Source: Rossellomorea aquimaris
Lineage (GTDB): Bacteria; Bacillota; Bacilli; Bacillales; Bacillaceae_B
Assembly (NCBI RefSeq): GCF_020171925.1
Contig: NZ_JAIVAR010000007.1
Location: 1-64,000, forward strand
DNA length: 64,000 nucleotides
Direction: 5' to 3'
Shown here: positions 52,315-61,410 of the stretch, in pieces
How positions within the stretch are numbered: position 1 is the first letter of the stretch
How the letters are laid out: each line of letters starts with the position of its first letter
The notes under the pieces: model-generated
What the model saw: only the letters and a program-made list of their open reading frames with translations
Told to the model about the DNA's origin: nothing
Databases searched by the model: none
Translations under genes and position numbers: made by a program

Positions 52315-53679
52315 ATGAGCAGCTTATTAAAGAAAGTCTCCGTTGAAATGATTGAAATCATCCTGGAGAACGCTTTTGAATGGCTCGTTGTAGTCGATAA
52401 AGAAGGGATTATCATTTATATCAATGATAACTATTGCAAATTCTTGGAGGTTGACCGTGAAAAGGCGATTGGCAGCCATGTTACGACTGTGATCGAAAAT
52501 ACAAGGATGCACAAGGTAGTGGAAACCGGAAAGGAAGAAGTAGCCGATCTTCAGTACATCAAGGGCAATTATATGATCGCCAACCGCATCCCGATCATCG
52601 TGGGCGGTGAGACGATCGGTGCTTTCGGCAGTGTCATCTTCAGGGATACAAGTGAATGGATGCAAATGAGTTCCCATGTAAAGAATATGATATCTAAGAT
52701 TCAAAGCTATATACAAGATATCAACACAGGGGTGAAATACAGCCTCAACGATATTATTGGGGAATCTGAAAGCATCAGGGAGTTGAAAGAGAAGGCTAAA
52801 ATGATCGCTCCGAGTGACATCTCCATCCTGATCAGAGGGGAGAGTGGGACAGGAAAGGAATTATTCGCCCATAGTATTCACCAATTAAGTGAAAGGAGCA
52901 CTCAACCATTCATCAAAGTGAATTGTGCGGCGATTCCGGAGCAACTTTTGGAATCGGAATTATTCGGCTACGCAGAAGGGGCTTTCACGGGTGCGAAAAA
53001 AGGCGGGAAAAAAGGAAAATTCCAGCTTGCTCACAAAGGGACGCTGTTCCTTGACGAAATCGGGGACATGCCCCTCAATATGCAGTCGAAGCTCCTGCGG
53101 GTATTGCAGGAAGGAGAGGTAGAGCCGGTGGGTTCGTCACGGGTCGATCAAGTGAATGTAAGGATCATTGCCGCTACCAACCGCCCCCTTGAGAAAATGA
53201 TGGAAGAAAAAAGGTTCAGGAGTGACCTCTATTATCGTATCAATGTTGTTCCGTTCAATGTCCCTCCATTGCGGGAAAGACGTGATGACATCCCGGGGCT
53301 TGCCGATTTTTTTCTGGAGAAATCCATGAAAGTATCTGGAAAGAGGATCAAGGGATTCCACCAAGAAGTAATGGAAGTCCTTACTTCCTACAGCTGGCCG
53401 GGTAATCTGAGGGAGTTGGAAAATATCATCAATGCGGCCACTTATTTATCGAGTGACGATCGGATCACAATGAATTCACTGCCCCAATATATGAAATCGG
53501 GGACAATCTTTCATGCAGAATCAAAATCGTTAAAGGAAATCCTGGATGATACGGAGAGAAGCGTGTTGGAACAGAGCTTGAAGAAATTCAAATCGGATAA
53601 ACGAAAAGTGGCATCAGCCTTGGGAGTCAGTAAATCGACTCTGTATGAAAAATTAAATAAGCATCATCTTCTTGAATAG
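52315..53679 (+). CDS. Sigma-54-dependent transcriptional activator (PAS-AAA+-Fis)
   Basis: A 454-aa bacterial enhancer-binding protein. It has an N-terminal PAS sensor (about 17-130; NAFEWLVVVDKEGIIIYIND), a AAA+ domain with Walker A GESGTGKE, the sigma-54 contact loop GAFTGA, Walker B LFLDEIGD and the R-finger region FRSDLYYRINV, and a C-terminal Fis-type HTH (KVASALGVSKSTLYEKLNKH). It should drive the -24/-12 promoter at 53825 through the palindromes at 53680-53784, switching on the permease and dehydrogenase genes. The ligand is unknown. Confidence 0.93.
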   Translation: MSSLLKKVSVEMIEIILENAFEWLVVVDKEGIIIYINDNYCKFLEVDREKAIGSHVTTVIENTRMHKVVETGKEEVADLQYIKGNYMIANRIPIIVGGETIGAFGSVIFRDTSEWMQMSSHVKNMISKIQSYIQDINTGVKYSLNDIIGESESIRELKEKAKMIAPSDISILIRGESGTGKELFAHSIHQLSERSTQPFIKVNCAAIPEQLLESELFGYAEGAFTGAKKGGKKGKFQLAHKGTLFLDEIGDMPLNMQSKLLRVLQEGEVEPVGSSRVDQVNVRIIAATNRPLEKMMEEKRFRSDLYYRINVVPFNVPPLRERRDDIPGLADFFLEKSMKVSGKRIKGFHQEVMEVLTSYSWPGNLRELENIINAATYLSSDDRITMNSLPQYMKSGTIFHAESKSLKEILDDTERSVLEQSLKKFKSDKRKVASALGVSKSTLYEKLNKHHLLE

Positions 53680-53784
53680 TCCGAAAACTCGGAATGTAGT
53701 CCGACTTTCCGGACGGTTTTTTCGGTTATATGATTTTGTGTACATTTTGTGAATGTTTGTGGGGGAGAGTCCGAAACTTCGGAC
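53680..53784 (+). promoter_or_regulatory. Three palindromic upstream activator sites
   Basis: Three related dyads: TCCGAAAACTCGGA (53680-53693), GTCCGACTTTCCGGAC (53699-53714) and GTCCGAAACTTCGGAC (53769-53784). They lie about 45-145 bp before the sigma-54 promoter, the usual range for enhancer sites, and directly after the activator gene. The consensus is GTCCGAAAnTTCGGAC. Confidence 0.8.
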
Positions 53785-53824
53785 GGACAGAGTGAAGTGA
53801 ACCTTGATAATCATAATTTGAAAG

Positions 53825-53842
53825 TTGGCACAATTGTTGCAT
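53825..53842 (+). promoter_or_regulatory. Sigma-54 (SigL) promoter
   Basis: TTGGCACAATTGTTGCAT matches the sigma-54 consensus TTGGCACNNNNNTTGCW, with GG at 53827-53828 and GC at 53839-53840. It lies 112 bp before the permease ATG. Confidence 0.93.
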
Positions 53843-53953
53843 GTAGGTAGTTGAGTGATTATGAAGGAAAGGAGAGGGCATTTGGCATTCGAGAAAATGT
53901 AAACGATTACAAAAAGGTTGGGGAAAATCAGAAAGTAAAAGGGGGAACACAAT

Positions 53954-55276
53954 ATGTTAAGTATGGTTGGTCTCATAGGTGGACTTATTTTATTAATCTT
54001 TTTAACCATGCGGGGGATGAATATACTAATCGTCGGCCCGATCTCTGCCATATTCGTGGCCGTGTTAAGCGGGATGCCGCTATTCCCGCAGCTGGCGGGT
54101 GAAGGGGAAGCGAATCTGGTTTCAAATTATATGTCAGGATTTACGAGTTTCGTTGCCGCGTGGTATTTAATGTTCTTGCTTGGTGCGATCTTCGGTAAGG
54201 TGATGGAGGATAGCGGAGCGGCTGATAGTGTGTCGCGTTTTGTTGTTGAAAAATTGGGAATGAAATTTGCGGTCTTCGCCATTGTTTTGGCATGTGCCGT
54301 GTTGACTTACGGAGGGGTCAGTTTATTCGTTGTGGCCTTTTCGGTTTACCCGATGGCCGTCAGTCTCTTCAAACAGGCGGACCTGCCACGGAGATTCATT
54401 CCTGCAGCACTTGCATTCGGTTCGGTTACATTCACGATGACGTCGGCAGGATCTCCTGAGATCCAAAACTGGATCCCGATTGAATATTTAGGGACGACGC
54501 CATATGCCGGCTGGGAAGTCAGCTTGATTGTCGCTGTGTTCATGGCTGTGTTCGGTTACTGGTGGTTGAAGCGCATGATTTCGAAAGCAGTGAAAAAAGG
54601 GGAACGATTCCAGTCACGTGAAGAGGATCCGGTCATCGATGAAGACAGACCGTTGCCTAATCCTTTGATGGGTCTGATCCCATTACTGATTGTCCTCGTC
54701 CTTGCGTTCATCTTCCACGATTCGTTAAAGCAATCGGCGTTGATCATTGCGCTACTTGGCGGGGTCATTTCTGCTTACGTCCTAAATCGAAAATATTTCA
54801 AAGGTTTTTGGAATGCAGTTTCAGAAGGAACGATCGGCGCATTGATTGCCATCGGGAATACAGCAGCGGTGGTCGGATTTGGTGGAGTGGCGAAAGCGGT
54901 CCCTGCATTTGCGACGGCTGTTGATTTTATGACCAATATCCCGGGTTCTCCTCTAATCGGAGGTGCCATTGCGGTAAGTGTCATCGCAGGTATGACCGGA
55001 TCTGCATCCGGCGGTCAGGCGATTGCACTCCCGATCCTCTCACCGCATTATGTCGATATGGGTGTCAATCCGGAAGCCCTACACAGGGTTGTGGCCATTT
55101 CCTCTGGAGCACTGGATTCACTTCCTCATAACGGATACGTTGTCACGACGATTCGCTCGATCTGTAACGAAACGCATGGTGAAGCCTATGGTGCAGTCGG
55201 GGCACTCACGGTCATTGTTCCGTTACTTGGGCTGACATTAGCCATTATCTTATTCAGCTTGGGATTAGGTATTTAA
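53954..55276 (+). CDS. GntP-family permease
   Basis: A 440-aa membrane permease with about 12 hydrophobic segments, of the gluconate:H+ symporter (GntP) family: GGVSLFVVAFSVYPMAVSLF, TMTSAGSPEIQNWIP and SGALDSLPHNGYVVTTIRSI. It resembles B. subtilis YxjC. The dehydrogenase partner suggests it imports 3-hydroxybutyrate or a similar hydroxy acid; that is inference. AAGGGGGAA precedes the ATG. Confidence 0.9.
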   Translation: MLSMVGLIGGLILLIFLTMRGMNILIVGPISAIFVAVLSGMPLFPQLAGEGEANLVSNYMSGFTSFVAAWYLMFLLGAIFGKVMEDSGAADSVSRFVVEKLGMKFAVFAIVLACAVLTYGGVSLFVVAFSVYPMAVSLFKQADLPRRFIPAALAFGSVTFTMTSAGSPEIQNWIPIEYLGTTPYAGWEVSLIVAVFMAVFGYWWLKRMISKAVKKGERFQSREEDPVIDEDRPLPNPLMGLIPLLIVLVLAFIFHDSLKQSALIIALLGGVISAYVLNRKYFKGFWNAVSEGTIGALIAIGNTAAVVGFGGVAKAVPAFATAVDFMTNIPGSPLIGGAIAVSVIAGMTGSASGGQAIALPILSPHYVDMGVNPEALHRVVAISSGALDSLPHNGYVVTTIRSICNETHGEAYGAVGALTVIVPLLGLTLAIILFSLGLGI

Positions 55277-55291
55277 GGAAGGAGTTTCTTC

Positions 55292-56068
55292 ATGGTAGAG
55301 AATAAAGTCGTGTTTGTCACCGGTGCAGCTCAGGGAATCGGTTATGAGATCGGAAAGGAATTCGCTGCAAACGGTGCAAAAGTGGTGCTGACTGATTTGA
55401 AGGAAGAAGGAGTGCAGGATGCTGCACTCTCCCTTAAGAAAGAAGGATATGAAGCAGTGGGCATCCGCTGTGACGTGACGTCTGAAGAAGATATTAAAGA
55501 AGCGATTGGGACTGCTGTGAATCATTATGGAAGGCTTGATGTTTTGATTAACAATGCAGGACTTCAGCACGTCTCACCAATCGAAGACTTCCCAACGGAG
55601 AAATTCGAATTTTTACTAAAAGTCATGCTGACGGCCCCGTTTGTGGCGATCAAACATGCATTGCCGATCATGAAAGAACAGGGCTTCGGAAGAATCGTCA
55701 ATATGGCATCGATTAATGGTCTGGTGGGATTTGCCGGGAAAGCGGCTTATAATTCTGCCAAACACGGAGTCATCGGCTTGACTAAGGTCGCAGCACTAGA
55801 AGCTGCGGAACATGGTGTCACCGTGAATGCGGTCTGTCCTGGATATGTGGATACCCCGCTTGTACAGAATCAGCTTGGAGATCTGGCAAAGAACCGAAAT
55901 GTCCCACTTGAAAAAGTGCTGGAGGAAGTCATCTATCCGCTTGTACCGCAAAAAAGGCTTCTTGACGTTAAAGAGATTGCCGATTATACGATGTTCCTGT
56001 GCAGTGATGCAGCTAGAGGCGTCACCGGCCAGGCAGTGGTGCTTGATGGTGGATATACGGTTCAATAA
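55292..56068 (+). CDS. 3-hydroxybutyrate dehydrogenase (SDR family)
   Basis: A 258-aa short-chain dehydrogenase: NAD site VTGAAQGIGYEIG, NNAG at about residue 87, catalytic Ser in MASINGLVGF, and Tyr/Lys in AAYNSAKHGVIG. Close in pattern to BdhA/YxjF enzymes that oxidise D-3-hydroxybutyrate to acetoacetate (VPQKRLLDVKEIADYTMFLC; AVVLDGGYTVQ). It follows the permease by 15 bp with AAGGAAGGAG. No CoA-transferase genes are adjacent. Confidence 0.87.
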   Translation: MVENKVVFVTGAAQGIGYEIGKEFAANGAKVVLTDLKEEGVQDAALSLKKEGYEAVGIRCDVTSEEDIKEAIGTAVNHYGRLDVLINNAGLQHVSPIEDFPTEKFEFLLKVMLTAPFVAIKHALPIMKEQGFGRIVNMASINGLVGFAGKAAYNSAKHGVIGLTKVAALEAAEHGVTVNAVCPGYVDTPLVQNQLGDLAKNRNVPLEKVLEEVIYPLVPQKRLLDVKEIADYTMFLCSDAARGVTGQAVVLDGGYTVQ

Positions 56069-56073
56069 TTTAG

Positions 56074-56109
56074 GGGAAACGACTCTTGTATGGGGTCGTT
56101 TCTTTTTTT
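56074..56109 (+). terminator. Terminator of the permease-dehydrogenase operon
   Basis: GAAACGAC / GTCGTTTC stem with T7. Confidence 0.88.
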
Positions 56110-56212
56110 ATAAATCAAAATGGTCTCGAATTTATGGAATTCCACAACATTGGGCTTGCGCTCCTGAATATTTTCTCCTAAAATAGTGAATACATATAAT
56201 GATTCTTATATT

Positions 56213-56458
56213 TAGACGTTGATCGGGAGTAGTAGTGAATGTTTTCTGTCTTAGAGAGTTGACGGGTGGTGAAAGTCAACCGGGAGCATCATGAACTCGC
56301 CTGCTGAGTTGCAAGTGTGAACGAACAGTAAGACTTGCCGTTTTCCGCGTTAAGGATGAATGAAGCTGAGTGCGCGTACACTAATGTGGGTGGTACCGCG
56401 GGAGAATGTAAACATAACTCTCGTCCCAAATATTTTTATTTGGGATGAGAGTTTTTTT
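56213..56458 (+). promoter_or_regulatory. T-box leader of leuS
   Basis: A T-box riboswitch that senses uncharged tRNA. It contains the antiterminator T-box GGGTGGTACCGCG (56388-56400), Stem I features (AGTAGTAG, GGTGGTGAAAG) and a likely CTC leucine specifier in ATGAACTCGCC at about 56291-56301. The competing terminator AACTCTCGTCCCAAA / TTTGGGATGAGAGTT with T7 lies at 56416-56458. Confidence 0.94.
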
Positions 56459-56551
56459 GTTTTATCAAGAAATGCAACGTGTTCCGGTTGCTTTACAGCG
56501 ATAAAGAACAATGTGCTTTTCAAATCACATCTTTTAAAGGAGGATCTCAAT

Positions 56552-58966
56552 ATGAGTTTTGATCATAGGAGCATTGAATCAAAATGGCAGCAGTATTGGG
56601 AAGAAAACAAAACATTTAAAACGACCGAGGACGAGTCGAAAAAGAATTTCTACGCTTTGGATATGTTCCCTTATCCATCAGGGGCAGGCCTTCACGTAGG
56701 ACACCCTGAAGGATACACGGCGACGGATATCCTTTCAAGGATGAAACGTATGCAAGGGTATAATGTCCTTCATCCGATGGGATGGGATGCATTCGGTCTT
56801 CCTGCGGAGCAATATGCGCTTGATACAGGTAACGACCCAGCGGAGTTCACAAAACAGAACATCGATAATTTCCGCCGTCAAATCAAGGCACTTGGATTCT
56901 CGTATGACTGGGACCGCGAAGTGAATACAACAGATCCTGGATACTACAAATGGACGCAATGGATTTTCCTTAAGCTTTATGAAAAAGGCTTGGCTTATGT
57001 GGATGAAGTAGCGGTTAACTGGTGTCCGGCGCTTGGTACGGTTCTTGCCAATGAAGAAGTCATCGACGGGAAGAGTGAGCGCGGTGGACATCCGGTTGAA
57101 CGTCGCCCGATGAAACAGTGGATGCTAAAGATCACGGCATATGCGGATCGCCTTCTAGACGATCTTGAAGATGTCGATTGGCCGGAAAGCATCAAGGATA
57201 TGCAGCGCAACTGGATCGGCCGTTCTGAAGGTGCTGAAGTCATCTTCAACATCGACGGACATGATGCATCATTCGATGTCTTCACAACGCGTCCAGACAC
57301 AATCTTCGGTGCAACGTATGCCGTTCTTGCCCCGGAGCATCATCTTGTTGAAAAAATCACAACAGAAGAACAGAAAGAAAAGGTTGAAGCCTACCTTGAT
57401 AAAGTAAAAACGAAGAGTGATCTTGAACGTACCGACCTAGCAAAGGAAAAAACAGGTGTATTCACTGGTGCTTATGCCATCAACCCGGCAAACGGAAGCA
57501 AAATGCCGATCTGGATTGCTGATTACGTTCTTGTAAGCTACGGATCCGGTGCTATCATGGCCGTTCCTGCCCATGATGAAAGAGATTACGAATTCGCCCA
57601 ACAATTTGATTTGCCAATCGTAGAAGTGGTAGCGGGCGGAGATGTTGAGAAGGAAGCTTACACTGGTGATGGAGAACACGTCAATTCCGATTTCCTTAAC
57701 GGTCTTGGGAAAGAAGACGCGATCACCAAAGCGATCAGCTGGCTTGAAGAAAAAGAAATCGGCACGAAGAAAGTAACTTACCGCCTTCGTGACTGGCTGT
57801 TCAGCCGTCAGCGTTACTGGGGTGAGCCGATTCCAGTCATTCATTGGGAAGACGGCACCACATCGGGTGTACCGGAAAGCGAACTTCCGCTTGTGCTTCC
57901 TAAAACGACGGAAATCAAGCCATCCGGCACAGGTGAATCACCGCTTGCCAACATCAGCGACTGGGTCAATGTCGAAGACCCTGAAACAGGCAAAAAAGGT
58001 CGTCGTGAAACGAATACGATGCCGCAATGGGCAGGAAGCTGCTGGTACTATCTTCGCTACATCGATCCTCATAACGAGGAAGCACTTGCCGATGCGAAGA
58101 AGATGGATGACTGGCTTCCGGTCGATATGTACATCGGTGGGGCAGAGCACGCAGTCCTTCACCTTCTGTACGCACGATTCTGGCACAAATTCTTATATGA
58201 CATCGGAGTAGTGCCAACGAAAGAGCCGTTCCAAAAGCTCTTCAACCAAGGGATGATCCTCGGTGAAAACAATGAAAAGATGAGTAAATCCAAAGGGAAT
58301 GTCGTCAACCCGGATGAGATCGTTGAATCGCACGGTGCCGATACACTTCGTCTTTATGAAATGTTCATGGGACCGCTTGAAGCATCCGTTGCATGGAGCA
58401 CGAACGGACTTGACGGTGCCCGCCGCTTCCTTGACCGTGTATGGCGCCTGCTTGTCGAAGAAGATGGATCTCTATCAAGCAAAGTGAGCGACACACCTAA
58501 CAGCAGCCTTGATAAAATTTACAACCAGACGGTCAAGAAAGTGACAGAAGACTATGAAGGCCTTCGTTTCAACACAGGAATCTCGCAGCTGATGGTCTTC
58601 ATCAATGAAGCGTACAAAGCAGAGACTCTGCCGAAAGAGTATATTGAAGGATTTGTGAAGCTTCTTGCGCCGATTGCACCTCATATGACAGAGGAACTTT
58701 GGCAAAAGCTAGGACACGAAGATTCCATCACATATATGGAATGGCCTTCATTCGACGAGTCGAAGCTTGTTGATAATGAGGTCGAAATCGTCCTTCAAGT
58801 GAACGGTAAAGTGAAGGCGAAAATAATGATTCCACGTGATATGAATAAACAAGATCTTGAAGCAACAGCAATGGAAAACGAAGAAATCAAGAGCCAGATC
58901 GAAGGGAAAACCGTCCGCAAGGTGATTGCGGTACCTGGTAAGCTTGTAAATATCGTGGCGAACTGA
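56552..58966 (+). CDS. leuS: Leucyl-tRNA synthetase
   Basis: Charges tRNA-Leu. The 804-aa class I enzyme has the HIGH-type motif [17 protein letters not shown], the CP1 editing domain (about 225-420; [18 protein letters not shown] and [20 protein letters not shown]) and KMSKS in [13 protein letters not shown]. The ATG at 56552 follows AAAGGAGGATCTC; the open frame upstream is the T-box leader. Codon use is typical of a highly expressed gene. Confidence 0.97.
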   Translation: MSFDHRSIESKWQQYWEENKTFKTTEDESKKNFYALDMFPYPSGAGLHVGHPEGYTATDILSRMKRMQGYNVLHPMGWDAFGLPAEQYALDTGNDPAEFTKQNIDNFRRQIKALGFSYDWDREVNTTDPGYYKWTQWIFLKLYEKGLAYVDEVAVNWCPALGTVLANEEVIDGKSERGGHPVERRPMKQWMLKITAYADRLLDDLEDVDWPESIKDMQRNWIGRSEGAEVIFNIDGHDASFDVFTTRPDTIFGATYAVLAPEHHLVEKITTEEQKEKVEAYLDKVKTKSDLERTDLAKEKTGVFTGAYAINPANGSKMPIWIADYVLVSYGSGAIMAVPAHDERDYEFAQQFDLPIVEVVAGGDVEKEAYTGDGEHVNSDFLNGLGKEDAITKAISWLEEKEIGTKKVTYRLRDWLFSRQRYWGEPIPVIHWEDGTTSGVPESELPLVLPKTTEIKPSGTGESPLANISDWVNVEDPETGKKGRRETNTMPQWAGSCWYYLRYIDPHNEEALADAKKMDDWLPVDMYIGGAEHAVLHLLYARFWHKFLYDIGVVPTKEPFQKLFNQGMILGENNEKMSKSKGNVVNPDEIVESHGADTLRLYEMFMGPLEASVAWSTNGLDGARRFLDRVWRLLVEEDGSLSSKVSDTPNSSLDKIYNQTVKKVTEDYEGLRFNTGISQLMVFINEAYKAETLPKEYIEGFVKLLAPIAPHMTEELWQKLGHEDSITYMEWPSFDESKLVDNEVEIVLQVNGKVKAKIMIPRDMNKQDLEATAMENEEIKSQIEGKTVRKVIAVPGKLVNIVAN

Positions 58967-58974
58967 TTGTAATG

Positions 58975-59011
58975 AAGGGAAGGGACCTTGGTGAGGGACC
59001 TTCCCTTTTTA
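58975..59011 (+). terminator. Terminator of leuS
   Basis: AAGGGAAGG / CCTTCCCTT stem with T5, 8 bp after the stop. Confidence 0.8.
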
Positions 59012-59036
59012 CTTGGATTTTGGTGGAAGGGAGTTG

Positions 59037-59103
59037 GCGGTGCCAGGCACAAAAGAGGTGAATTGAGCCAGGCACAAAAGGTGTGATTTGAGCCAGGCAC
59101 CGT
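59037..59103. repeat. Short array of 25-bp CCAGGC-core repeats
   Basis: About 2.5 units: GTGCCAGGCACAAAAGAGGT..., GAGCCAGGCACAAAAGGTGT..., GAGCCAGGCACCGTG, with an exact 25-bp spacing. The left side (59013-59036) is G/T-rich. Same family as the arrays at 40671 and 49461. Confidence 0.8.
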
Positions 59104-59216
59104 GTAACGAAAAGGCGTGCCATACTCCCCCGAAATCCCCATAAGTGTAAAGTTTTTTGTGTATGGGTATTCCTTTGATATAATCAAACTGAAATGACCT
59201 TGAAAGGGTGAAGGAA

Positions 59217-59531
59217 ATGACTGAAATCAAGACGATCACAACGGATGAACTGAACGAGAAGCTTCAAAACGGCGAAGACCTATTGTTGGTTGACGTCCGC
59301 GAAGATGAGGAAGTGGCTGGGGGTATGATCCCTGGGGCACGTCATATCAAGATGGGTGACATTCCTGAGTCACTGGACAAGTTTGACAAGGACAAGGAGT
59401 ATATCTTCATCTGCCGTTCAGGCAATCGCAGCGGAAATGTTGCCCATTATATGCAGGAGCAAGGCTATAAAGTGGTAAACATGGAAGGTGGCATGTTGAA
59501 CTGGGCTGGCGAGACGGCACCGAAGAAATAA
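59217..59531 (+). CDS. ytwF: Rhodanese-like sulfurtransferase YtwF
   Basis: A 104-aa single rhodanese domain with the active-site loop CRSGNRSG and the entry motif LLLVDVREDEEVAGGMIPGA. It moves sulfur from a persulfide donor; the partner is unknown. ATG 59217 is preferred over GTG 59208 because GAAAGGGTGA is spaced for the ATG. A terminator follows. Confidence 0.9.
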   Translation: MTEIKTITTDELNEKLQNGEDLLLVDVREDEEVAGGMIPGARHIKMGDIPESLDKFDKDKEYIFICRSGNRSGNVAHYMQEQGYKVVNMEGGMLNWAGETAPKK

Positions 59532-59546
59532 TGTACGATTCTTGAG

Positions 59547-59584
59547 AAAACACATTCCTCGATGAAAGGGATGTGTTTTTTTTT
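59547..59584 (+). terminator. Terminator of ytwF
   Basis: AAAACACATTCC / GGGATGTGTTTT stem with T tract. Confidence 0.87.
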
Positions 59585-59653
59585 ATATGGAATTGATTGA
59601 AAATTAAAATAGTTGTTCATACTGAATGTAAATAAGGGGAGAGGGGTGATGGG

Positions 59654-59836
59654 ATGATCCAGGTGAAGGTGTTTGATTATGAGCATGAAAAGGATTTGGA
59701 GAAGGACATGAATCACTTTCTGAGTAAGATGGATGAAAAGAAGATCGTTGATATAAAATATCATATTGCTGCCCTGAATGAAGAGGTAGATGAACAGATA
59801 TATTGTTTTTCTGCAATGGTGGTTTATCGTAAATAA
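59654..59836 (+). CDS. cse60: Sporulation protein Cse60
   Basis: A 60-aa protein of the Cse60 family, expressed from sigma-E in B. subtilis. Typical segments are MIQVKVFDYEHEKDLEKDMN and KKIVDIKYHIAA. Function unknown. AGAGGGGTGATGGG precedes the ATG. Confidence 0.83.
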   Translation: MIQVKVFDYEHEKDLEKDMNHFLSKMDEKKIVDIKYHIAALNEEVDEQIYCFSAMVVYRK

Positions 59837-59878
59837 AAAGGTTGATGCGTCGAGTTTCAGACGATCAACCTTTTTTGT
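59836..59878. terminator. Two-way terminator between cse60 and ytfP
   Basis: AAAAGGTTGAT / ATCAACCTTTT stem with T tails, between convergent genes. Confidence 0.88.
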
Positions 59879-59879
59879 T

Positions 59880-61139
59880 TTACACTTTTGCGGCATTGAA
59901 GCCGGCGAGTCTGCCGGTCACGAGTGCGCTTGTGATATTGTAGCCTCCGGTGTATCCATGGATGTCGAGGACTTCACCGCAGAAGAATAGGCCGTGCATT
60001 TTCTTTGATGCCATCGTTTTTGGCTCGATTTCTTTCACTGAAACCCCACCGCCCGTCACGAAGGCTTTCTCGATCGAAAGCGTGCCGTTCACTGTGAACG
60101 TGAACTGCTTTAGCAGCTTTGTGAGCTGACGGACCTTCTCGGAGGAAAGGTGGTCGCCTTTTTCGTCCTCATCGATGCCTGCCTTTTCGAGTAAGAATAA
60201 TAGATACCTCTCGGGAACAAGTCCTTTGAAGATGTTCTTGGCGGATTTCTTCCCGTCCTCTTTTACACCCTTATAAAGAGATTGAAAGAGCTGTTCTTCG
60301 TTCTGTTCAGGGAGCGAATCGATGACCATCGTGACGTGGGTCAGATTCCATTTCTTCATCGCTTTCACGACGTATTGGCTGGAGCGCAATACGGCTGGAC
60401 CTGAAATGCCAAGGTGCGTGAAGATCATGTCCATTTTATGTGAGGTCAGTTTTTTTCCTTTAGGGTTCAGGACGCTCAGTTCAACATCACGGAGAGACAG
60501 CCCTTGCAAGGCTTTTTGTTTGATGAAGGGTTCATCGGAAGTCAACGGTACCTCGGTCGGGAATAGCTCGGTGATCGTGTGTCCTGCTTTCCTTGCCCAT
60601 GGATATCCGTCCCCGGTCGATCCAGTATGAGGAACGGACTTTCCGCCAACCGCTATGACGACGGCTTTTGCATGGATCACTTCTCCATTCATCAACCGGA
60701 TTCCCTTTGTTTCGCCATCCTCGTACATCACTTCTTCAACGGCCGTGTTCGTTCTGGTTTCGATCCGCAGTTCTTTCATTCTATTCAGAAGCGCCTCTAC
60801 TACATCCAGTGCACGGTTGGAGACCGGGAACATCCGTCCATGGTCTTCTTCTTTCAATTGGATGCCCAAGTTTTCAAAGAAAGAGATGATATCTTCATTA
60901 TTAAACTCGGAAAAAGCACTGTAAAGGAAGCGGCCGTTCCCGGGGATGTGCTTGATGATTTCATCAATCGGCAGACGGTTCGTCACATTGCAGCGGCCGC
61001 CTCCTGAAATCGCCAGCTTCCTGCCAAGCTTCGTCCCTTTATCTACTAGGAGGACCTTGGCGCCGTTCTCACCGGCCGCGATGCTTGCCATCAAACCGGA
61101 TGGTCCTCCTCCTATAACGATTACGTCATATGCTGACAT
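59880..61139 (-). CDS. ytfP: FAD-dependent oxidoreductase YtfP (HI0933 family)
   Basis: A 419-aa flavoprotein of the HI0933/YhiN family: the FAD-binding [53 protein letters not shown] and the C-terminal [19 protein letters not shown] then [15 protein letters not shown]. The physiological reaction is not known. It diverges from ytgP with 271 bp between. Confidence 0.92.
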   Translation of the reverse strand: MSAYDVIVIGGGPSGLMASIAAGENGAKVLLVDKGTKLGRKLAISGGGRCNVTNRLPIDEIIKHIPGNGRFLYSAFSEFNNEDIISFFENLGIQLKEEDHGRMFPVSNRALDVVEALLNRMKELRIETRTNTAVEEVMYEDGETKGIRLMNGEVIHAKAVVIAVGGKSVPHTGSTGDGYPWARKAGHTITELFPTEVPLTSDEPFIKQKALQGLSLRDVELSVLNPKGKKLTSHKMDMIFTHLGISGPAVLRSSQYVVKAMKKWNLTHVTMVIDSLPEQNEEQLFQSLYKGVKEDGKKSAKNIFKGLVPERYLLFLLEKAGIDEDEKGDHLSSEKVRQLTKLLKQFTFTVNGTLSIEKAFVTGGGVSVKEIEPKTMASKKMHGLFFCGEVLDIHGYTGGYNITSALVTGRLAGFNAAKV

Positions 61140-61410
61140 TATTTCACCAACTTTATCGTTTTACTTCTTAAAAGTTAATCATATCAAAAACGTGCACTGT
61201 TAAAAAGTTAAGATCGTAAAGTTAATGGATGCTGGATGATTTTTCAGTGAGCATAGGGGAAAAAGACCTAAGCAGCGGGGAAAAGCAACCTCTGTCCGAA
61301 AAAAATTGTCATTCGATACGTACAGTAGTAAACTATGATAGTGTGAAAATTTATTTGAAGCATCACGCATGTTCCGGAAAGGAAACATGCTTTTCTCAGA
61401 GAGGGATACT

